This document shows, in pieces, positions 54,201 through 64,000 of a stretch of 64,000 bases of DNA. A program made the translations under genes and the position numbers. The DNA is from Gammaproteobacteria bacterium (lineage in GTDB: Bacteria; Pseudomonadota; Gammaproteobacteria; Pseudomonadales; JAUIET01). Below the pieces are notes generated by a model that was not told the origin of the DNA, did no database searches, and worked only from the letters and a program-made list of their open reading frames with translations. The first letter of the stretch is position 1. Each line of letters opens with the position of its first letter. The DNA lies in NCBI GenBank assembly GCA_030429735.1, contig JAUIET010000001.1:372001-436000 (forward strand), in the 5' to 3' direction.

Positions 54201-54648
54201 TAACGCGACTTCTCTTCAGTAAAGGGTGTTGGTCTGATCGACGAGCCAGGCGCTGGGTAAAAACGAGCCGCTGGGTAAAAAGCGATCAAAACTGGCGCTG
54301 ATATTATCGTCGTTGTGCTCAAAAATCCAACACATTATCAATTTGACGGATAAGCGGAATGGCGCATCTATCAATTCAACTGTGTCTCAAACATTCGCTG
54401 AACAACAAACGCCCAGCTCCGATGAATGGTAATTTAAAGCTTGAGAAATGTCATCTAAGTTTCTGATAAACATACGTAAACTGATCGACCTACGAACAAA
54501 ACTGCCGTTTATCACCTGACCGCTGACGGCTCAGTTATGTGGCGAATAAATTTTATACTGCAAAATATTGTCTAAGCTTAAGAGATAAATAAAGCAGCGG
54601 TTCGATTGCCTCGTAAGCAGTCCGCAACCCATTGCCAATGGAACCAAT
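54201..54648. other. 448-base divergent intergenic region with a short direct repeat
   Basis: No gene or RNA can be supported here. It must contain the promoters of the ThDP enzyme gene and the binding-protein gene. A direct repeat is the one clear structure (listed separately). The right half is AT-rich, with TATACT near 54553 as a weak -10 candidate but no good -35. No riboswitch fold was recognised. Confidence 0.5.
54242..54281. repeat. Short direct repeat, possible regulator site
   Basis: CGCTGGGTAAAAA occurs at 54251-54263 and 54269-54281, each preceded by CGAGCC. The centre-to-centre distance is 18 bases, not a whole number of helical turns. It could be an operator or only a local duplication. 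Confidence 0.5.
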
Positions 54649-55608
54649 TTGAGCCGACATTGCGGGCCCAGAATACACCGTACACGCCACTTTCAGGGTG
54701 TACTGGCGCGCACCTTGTTTTTGCTTGCGCTGCTGCTGCCCATGGAGCTACTTGCAGCCACACGTGTGGCCATTCTGATTCCACAAACCCCCTCCAAAGC
54801 TCAGGCCATATACGAAGAGATTTATTCCGGTGTTATGTCTGCAGAGGGCGTGGAGCTGTTGCGCTTCAACGTCAGCGCCGAAACCAGCGCGGAGCAGGTT
54901 CATCAGTGGCTGCATGAGAGCCGGCCGGCGGCCATTATCGCCATCAGTAAAACGCCTTATGAATACGCCAGCACCGCAGGTTTAAATATTCCCCTGATCG
55001 TGGGCGGGCTGGGCACAACACCCAGAGGCGTGTCAGGCGTTGCCCTGGCCGGTGACCCGGCCGAGTTTTTTCTAAATGCCAGGCAAATTGCACCAACCGT
55101 TGAACGAGTGTATCTGGTTTACAACGAAAGCATGAACGGTTGGTGGCTGGATGACGCGCACAAAAGTGCGGCGGAAAACGGATTGGAGCTGATTGCCCTC
55201 GAGGCAGATTCGGTACGCAAAGGCGCCAAGATCTACAAGAAAATGCTGAAAGAGGCCCGTAAAGACAAAGACGCGGTGTGGATTCCACTGGTTACCGTAG
55301 TGCCATCGAAAACGGTTTTGCCCATGGTACTTCGCAAAGCGTGGGACAAACATCTTGTTGTGTTCACCAACAGCCCGATTCATGCCAAACAAGGCGCTTT
55401 GTTTTCTCTCTATCCCGACAATGCCGCGATGGGCGCGCAATTGATGGAACTGGCACTTGAGCTGGCAAACTCAGAAGAGGCCAAACCACGCGTCGTCATG
55501 GCACGCAATATGAAACGCGCGTTCAACTGGCGAACGGCATCTCACCTCGGGCTCAAATACACTCTGGACGAGGAGGCTGGCTTTGACAGAATCTACCCAG
55601 TTCAATAG
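54649..55608 (+). CDS. ABC-type substrate-binding protein, likely sensor subunit
   Basis: A 319-residue exported protein: a signal peptide in the first 37 residues (LARTLFLLALLLPMELLA) and then a Rossmann-like periplasmic binding fold of the type-1 ABC substrate-binding group (ATRVAILIPQTPSKAQAI, PLIVGGLGTTPRGVSGV, VFTNSPIHAKQGALFSL). No permease or ATPase is adjacent. Its stop overlaps the histidine kinase start region by 26 bases, which points to delivery of a ligand signal to the kinase. The start, TTG 54649, is uncertain but no ATG in this frame precedes the signal. Confidence 0.75.
   Translation: MSRHCGPRIHRTRHFQGVLARTLFLLALLLPMELLAATRVAILIPQTPSKAQAIYEEIYSGVMSAEGVELLRFNVSAETSAEQVHQWLHESRPAAIIAISKTPYEYASTAGLNIPLIVGGLGTTPRGVSGVALAGDPAEFFLNARQIAPTVERVYLVYNESMNGWWLDDAHKSAAENGLELIALEADSVRKGAKIYKKMLKEARKDKDAVWIPLVTVVPSKTVLPMVLRKAWDKHLVVFTNSPIHAKQGALFSLYPDNAAMGAQLMELALELANSEEAKPRVVMARNMKRAFNWRTASHLGLKYTLDEEAGFDRIYPVQ
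55571..55576 (+). promoter_or_regulatory. Ribosome binding site for the kinase TTG start
   Basis: AGGAGG, a full consensus, sits inside the end of the binding-protein gene and 6 bases before TTG 55583. It decides the rare start and implies translational coupling. Confidence 0.75.
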
Positions 55609-57202
55609 CGCACCGGCCAGCATTGGCGTGACATTAAACCGACAGAAACGAGTCAGCTTCCGCCAACAGCTGTTTTCCATTTTCGCTGGTTTTGGTTTGA
55701 TGATTGCTGTGGCAGCCGCGCTCGCGTATGCCTATTCAACAACGCAATATTTGCGAGAGCTGTATATTGGTCAGGCGATGCAAGCTACGGAAAACTTTGC
55801 CGGATTAAGTGAGCTTGCCCTGCTCTATGAAAGCGGTGACAACGCAGTAGGGGCAGCATCAGCTACCTTGTCTTTCCCGTCCATTAAATTTGTGTCTATC
55901 ACCACGGCTGATGGTACTGTCTTGTTAGAAGAGGGAAACTGGAGCGGCACGAAATTCCCATTTGAAGGCAAACACCCGCAAACCACGGGCGCAGAATTAC
56001 TTGGTGTGCAGAGTGAAGCGTGGCACTTCTGGGCACCGGTTTATACATTGACTGAGGAAAACACCTCACTGGGTGCAACGACCGCCACCGAAAAAGAATA
56101 CCTTGGCTATGTGTACGTGGTTGAAGACCAACGCGAATTTATCGCAGCCGAGTATGAAATTTTCCGCAAAAACATATTGATTGGCTTGCTTGGTGGCCTG
56201 GTCTTCATTCTAATACTTCATCTGCTATTGAATCGCCTGCTCGCGCCCATGAACAGGCTGGTGAAGGTAATGGAAAAGACGCGCTCCGGTGACACCACTG
56301 TTCGGGCGTTGCCGAAGGGGCCTGCGGAAATCGTTGATATGGCGGAAGTGTACAATAAGGTCATGGATAACCTGGCTGACCGAGATGCCAAGCTGCTGCG
56401 CCACACTGAGATTCTTGAGTCAGAGGTCAGCTTACGCACCCAGGAACTGGTTCAAGCACGCGACCAGGCAATCGATGCCAGTCGCCATAAGTCCGAATTT
56501 CTCGCCAATATGAGTCACGAGTTGCGTACCCCGCTGCAAGCGATTCTTGGATATTCGGATATCGTTCGGGAAGGCCTGGAAGATGAATGCCTGGACGACT
56601 TTGTTGAAGACATAGACCGCATTACGCACAACGCGTCGCACCTGCTGACCTTGATTAACAGCATTCTGGATTTGTCGAAGATTGAAGCGGGACGAATGGA
56701 TCTCAAAATCACTCCGGTTTGCGTCGCCAAGGTTGTTAAGCGCGCCAGTGATACCCTGCAGCCCCTGATGCAGCAAAATCAGAACGAGTTAAAAATTGAT
56801 GTTGATGATGACCAACTCAAAATTGGCATCGATGAGACAAAATTGCTGCAAGTGTTGCTCAATCTTGCGAGTAATGCTGGCAAGTTCACAAAAAATGGCG
56901 TGGTGTCGATTCAAGTACGCCATGCAGCTGACAGCTTGCAAATCGATGTAAAAGACACTGGTATCGGCATGAATAAAGAGCACCTGAGCATGATATTTGA
57001 CCCGTTCCGGCAAATAGATGGCAGTACAACTCGTGAATTCGAAGGAACAGGTTTAGGGCTCTCGATTACCCGGCGCTTTTGCGAGGTGATGGGCGGGCAC
57101 ATCAGCGTGACCAGCGAGCCCGGCAAGGGTTCTTGTTTCACAGTGACCTTCCCGCTGCCGATTACGGGCCAGGCTGAGTCGTCGATTGACTCCACTTTCT
57201 AG
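55583..57202 (+). CDS. Membrane sensor histidine kinase
   Basis: A 539-residue kinase. Two membrane helices (about 30-52 and 195-220) flank a periplasmic domain of some 140 residues with PAS/CHASE-like character. A HAMP-like linker (LLAPMNRLVKVMEKTRSGD), a coiled coil, the phospho-acceptor helix with the His in SHELRTPLQAILGYS, and an HATPase domain with NLASNAGKF, VKDTGIGM and GTGLGLSI follow. No receiver domain is fused and no response regulator gene is adjacent. Its stop codon TAG is contributed by the mobile element inserted at 57200. Confidence 0.92.
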   Translation: MTESTQFNSAPASIGVTLNRQKRVSFRQQLFSIFAGFGLMIAVAAALAYAYSTTQYLRELYIGQAMQATENFAGLSELALLYESGDNAVGAASATLSFPSIKFVSITTADGTVLLEEGNWSGTKFPFEGKHPQTTGAELLGVQSEAWHFWAPVYTLTEENTSLGATTATEKEYLGYVYVVEDQREFIAAEYEIFRKNILIGLLGGLVFILILHLLLNRLLAPMNRLVKVMEKTRSGDTTVRALPKGPAEIVDMAEVYNKVMDNLADRDAKLLRHTEILESEVSLRTQELVQARDQAIDASRHKSEFLANMSHELRTPLQAILGYSDIVREGLEDECLDDFVEDIDRITHNASHLLTLINSILDLSKIEAGRMDLKITPVCVAKVVKRASDTLQPLMQQNQNELKIDVDDDQLKIGIDETKLLQVLLNLASNAGKFTKNGVVSIQVRHAADSLQIDVKDTGIGMNKEHLSMIFDPFRQIDGSTTREFEGTGLGLSITRRFCEVMGGHISVTSEPGKGSCFTVTFPLPITGQAESSIDSTF

Positions 57203-57501
57203 TGTCCCTTAACATAAGTTCGTACCATTTAGAACCAGCACAATGGCGTTCTTCTAGGCGTGTTCCGTAGGGAATATCGACTATATTGGCAAGGGACACA
57301 ACAACGAAGAACGCCATTGTGCTGGTTCCCAGAGGGCCCGCCATTCGAGGCCTCCAGCTTCGTTGGACTCTTTGCGAATAGAGCCCGCTAGAGCCTGCCC
57401 CGCGAGCGACGCGAGTGTTTTGGGTATTCACTGCAGAGTTCGCCTCGCTGGAGGCCTCGAATGACGGGCTAAATGGTACGAACTTATGTTAAGGGACACT
57501 A
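57200..57501. mobile_element. MITE-like element, 302 bp, TA target, three-way-junction fold
   Basis: A non-coding element bounded by perfect 33-bp inverted repeats (57200-57232 and 57469-57501) that begin and end with TA, as expected for a Tc1/mariner or IS630-type insertion into TA. Two more inverted repeats fill the middle: 57232-57254 with 57306-57328 (23 bp, perfect) and 57336-57358 with 57447-57469 (23 bp, one mismatch). The three stems abut, so one strand can fold into a cloverleaf-like three-way junction. No open frame of transposase type is present. An AAGGGACAC copy of the outer end occurs in the first loop (57291-57299). Confidence 0.85.
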
Positions 57502-57537
57502 ACCGGCCGTTTAGCGCTGTTGTTGTAAAAGAACTGG

Positions 57538-58260
57538 CTAATCAAGAGGGCCTGGTTTCAGTAAGGTTCTGAACCAGTTAAACCAGCCATTGTCTTTCAA
57601 AACCATGTGATCGATTCTGTCGTATTCTTCCGCCAACGCGGCGGGGTTGGCAAAAAACTCCTCTCGGGTGCGCATGGGTCTGCTGGCATCAAGCTGCTTA
57701 ACCACCACCGCCGGATTACCGGCTACGACAACGTTGGCGGGCACGTCGCGAGTAACCACTGCTCTTGCTGCAACGATGCTGTTGTCGCCTATGGTTACAC
57801 CTTTTAATACGGTTGAATGATCGCCTAACCAAACGTTGCGGCCGATGTGCACCGGTGTTTTCGTTGCAGGACGTTCAATCCGGTCGTACAAGCCATGCCA
57901 GTCGGAATCAGTGATATACACGCCATTGGCAATCAGACAGCTATCACCGATAGTGATGTGTTCGCAGGCGCTGATGCGCACACCCGGTGCCAATAGCACA
58001 GCATTGCCAATGGTGACGCCACCGCTGTCAGGTTCATGGCCCCACACACCTATGGTGGTCGGGCTTGAAGGCTCAGCGATGATTGTGACCGAATCACCTA
58101 TGCGAATATTGGGGCCATTAACCTGGATGTGCCAGGGTTTCATCATGGTTGGATACACCCCCAATGCATCCAGCTGCGGGCGTATAAAATGCTGCACATA
58201 CCACTGACGGAAGCGTAAGTAGTACTTCTTTAAAAGGTAAGGTCGTCGGTCCTGGCGCAT
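57538..58260 (-). CDS. Hexapeptide-repeat (left-handed beta-helix) acyltransferase
   Basis: A 240-residue protein whose middle 110 residues are hexapeptide repeats ([LIV]-G-x-x-x-x): NGPNIRIGDSVTII, VTIGNAVLLAPGVRISA, ITIGDSCLIANGVYIT, VHIGRNVWLGDHSTVLKGV and NSIVAARAVVTRDVPANVVVAGNP, with the proline-rich cap typical of WcaF/CatB/VatD-like acetyltransferases. A DSDWHG histidine is the likely catalytic base. The acceptor (a sugar, phenol or polysaccharide) cannot be told. It is divergent from cysE, but unrelated in pathway as far as can be seen. Confidence 0.82.
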   Translation of the reverse strand: MRQDRRPYLLKKYYLRFRQWYVQHFIRPQLDALGVYPTMMKPWHIQVNGPNIRIGDSVTIIAEPSSPTTIGVWGHEPDSGGVTIGNAVLLAPGVRISACEHITIGDSCLIANGVYITDSDWHGLYDRIERPATKTPVHIGRNVWLGDHSTVLKGVTIGDNSIVAARAVVTRDVPANVVVAGNPAVVVKQLDASRPMRTREEFFANPAALAEEYDRIDHMVLKDNGWFNWFRTLLKPGPLD

Positions 58261-58374
58261 AGCCGGCGATTATACACGCACCACTTCCGTGCAACATTGC
58301 GGGGGTGCTTGAGCTGCCGAATGCTCAGCTTTACGGTAAACTCAGCAGTCATTAAGGAAACGCGCAGCCTCCTC

Positions 58375-59184
58375 ATGACAACGCAAGCCCACAACGCCAT
58401 TTCTTCACGAGAATCATCAGATCCGATCTGGCGATTAATCTGTGAAGAAACCCGTGAAAACGCCAACAGCGAACCGATTCTAGCCAGTTTTCTTCACGCC
58501 ACTATCTTGAACCACGACACTCTTGAAGCGGCCCTGAGCTTTCATTTGGCCAACAAGCTGCACAGCAGTACTGCCTCAGCATTGTTGCTGCGGGAAGTCA
58601 TAGAACAGGCTTTATGCTCGGATGAATCCATTGGCACTGCATTGCGCGCCGATTTGCATGCATTTGCCGAACGCGACTCAGCCTGCACACAAATGAGCAC
58701 CCCGTTTTTGTTCTATTCGGGTTTCCAGGCACTTCAGGCATACCGCATAGCGCATTGGTTGTGGGGGCAAAACCGGGAGTCATTGGCCCTGTATTTACAA
58801 AATCGTATCTCTATGGAGTTCGCAGTCGACATCCACCCTGCAGCCGTGATTGGGCAGGGAATTATGCTGGACCACGCCACCGGTATTGTCATCGGAGAAA
58901 CAGCCGTAGTTGGCGACAACGTCTCTATATTACAAGGTGTCACTCTGGGCGGTACTGGCAAAGTCAGCGGCGACCGGCACCCCAAGGTGGGTGATTTTGT
59001 ATTGCTTAGCGCGGGCGCAAAAGTACTTGGCAACATCAAAATTGGCGATTGCGCCAAAGTGGGTGCGGGCAGTGTGGTGTTGAAAGATGTACCGGCAAAC
59101 TGCACTGTTGCCGGTGTTCCGGCGGAAATTGTCGGCCGCTGCTGCAATCAACCGGCGCTGGAAATGGATCACGAGATAGAATAG
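58375..59184 (+). CDS. cysE: Serine O-acetyltransferase
   Basis: Makes O-acetylserine for cysteine synthesis. The 269-residue protein has the N-terminal helical SATase domain (PIWRLICEETRENANSEP) and a left-handed beta-helix with the signature DIHPAAVIGQGIMLDHATG and GVTLGGTGK. The catalytic His lies in MLDHATG. The length fits E. coli CysE (273). The ATG at 58375 is preferred on alignment; upstream codons in frame at 58297 or 58321 would add a tail not seen in the family. The ribosome site is poor for all of these. It converges on hemE with a 1-base gap. Confidence 0.92.
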   Translation: MTTQAHNAISSRESSDPIWRLICEETRENANSEPILASFLHATILNHDTLEAALSFHLANKLHSSTASALLLREVIEQALCSDESIGTALRADLHAFAERDSACTQMSTPFLFYSGFQALQAYRIAHWLWGQNRESLALYLQNRISMEFAVDIHPAAVIGQGIMLDHATGIVIGETAVVGDNVSILQGVTLGGTGKVSGDRHPKVGDFVLLSAGAKVLGNIKIGDCAKVGAGSVVLKDVPANCTVAGVPAEIVGRCCNQPALEMDHEIE

Positions 59185-59185
59185 C

Positions 59186-64000
<4,815 letters not shown>

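Noticed and set aside
57162-57431. An 89-codon minus-strand frame across the mobile element
   Set aside because: It spans the kinase end and the inverted repeats, which are palindromic; no transposase motif is present.

Overview
The window looks like chromosome of a free-living, probably marine, gammaproteobacterium. Family-level clues are the PomAB sodium-type flagellar stator, the xseB-ispA-dxs and gltB-gltD-hemE gene orders, a PBP1b gene followed by a TPR lipoprotein as in pseudomonads, a DUF3094 protein, DeaD/CsdA helicase, SrkA kinase, and many CoA-linked degradation enzymes. No rRNA, tRNA, CRISPR array, prophage or intact insertion sequence was recognised. The genus assignment is left open.

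Layout. 1-12.6 kb: the 5' part of an acyl-CoA ligase, a transglutaminase-like/TPR exported protein coupled to MoeB-rhodanese, a calcium-repeat SGNH lipoprotein, a CoA-transferase, an alpha/beta hydrolase, a DEAD-box helicase with a changed motif II, and a small double-AP2 protein. 12.6-24.7 kb: stress membrane protein, phosphatase-like protein, sulfurtransferase, an unusual cytochrome P450, a phasin-like protein, a SWIM protein, a ketosteroid isomerase, an SRPBCC protein, a DMT transporter, and a maoC-thiolase-SDR operon that fits degradation of a steroid or other bulky acyl-CoA. 24.9-34.4 kb: pomAB, xseB-ispA-dxs (isoprenoid precursors), ribA, a retropepsin-like protease, and PBP1b with a likely lipoprotein activator. 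34.4-47 kb: ModF-like ATPase, NUDIX CoA pyrophosphatase, a large Ig/FN3 lipoprotein, a long acyl-CoA dehydrogenase with a DUF3094 gene, ComF, SrkA, an unknown exported or anchored protein, and a REC-REC-PAS-GGDEF-EAL regulator.

47-54.2 kb is the most accessory-looking part and reads AT-richer than its surroundings. A sulfotransferase and two citrate-synthase-fold proteins overlap each other's ends, and both citrate-synthase-like proteins appear to lack the catalytic histidines. They sit beside a TonB-dependent receptor and a ThDP enzyme. 54.2-64 kb: a periplasmic binding protein overlapping a histidine kinase, then a 302-bp non-coding mobile element whose 33-bp ends and two internal inverted repeats abut to form a three-way junction. 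This element is inserted exactly in the kinase stop codon. After it come two left-handed beta-helix acyltransferases (one is CysE) and hemE-gltD-gltB, with gltB running off the right edge.

All calls come from reading translations, motifs and spacing by eye. No database search was run. Alignments to remembered family members are flagged as such.
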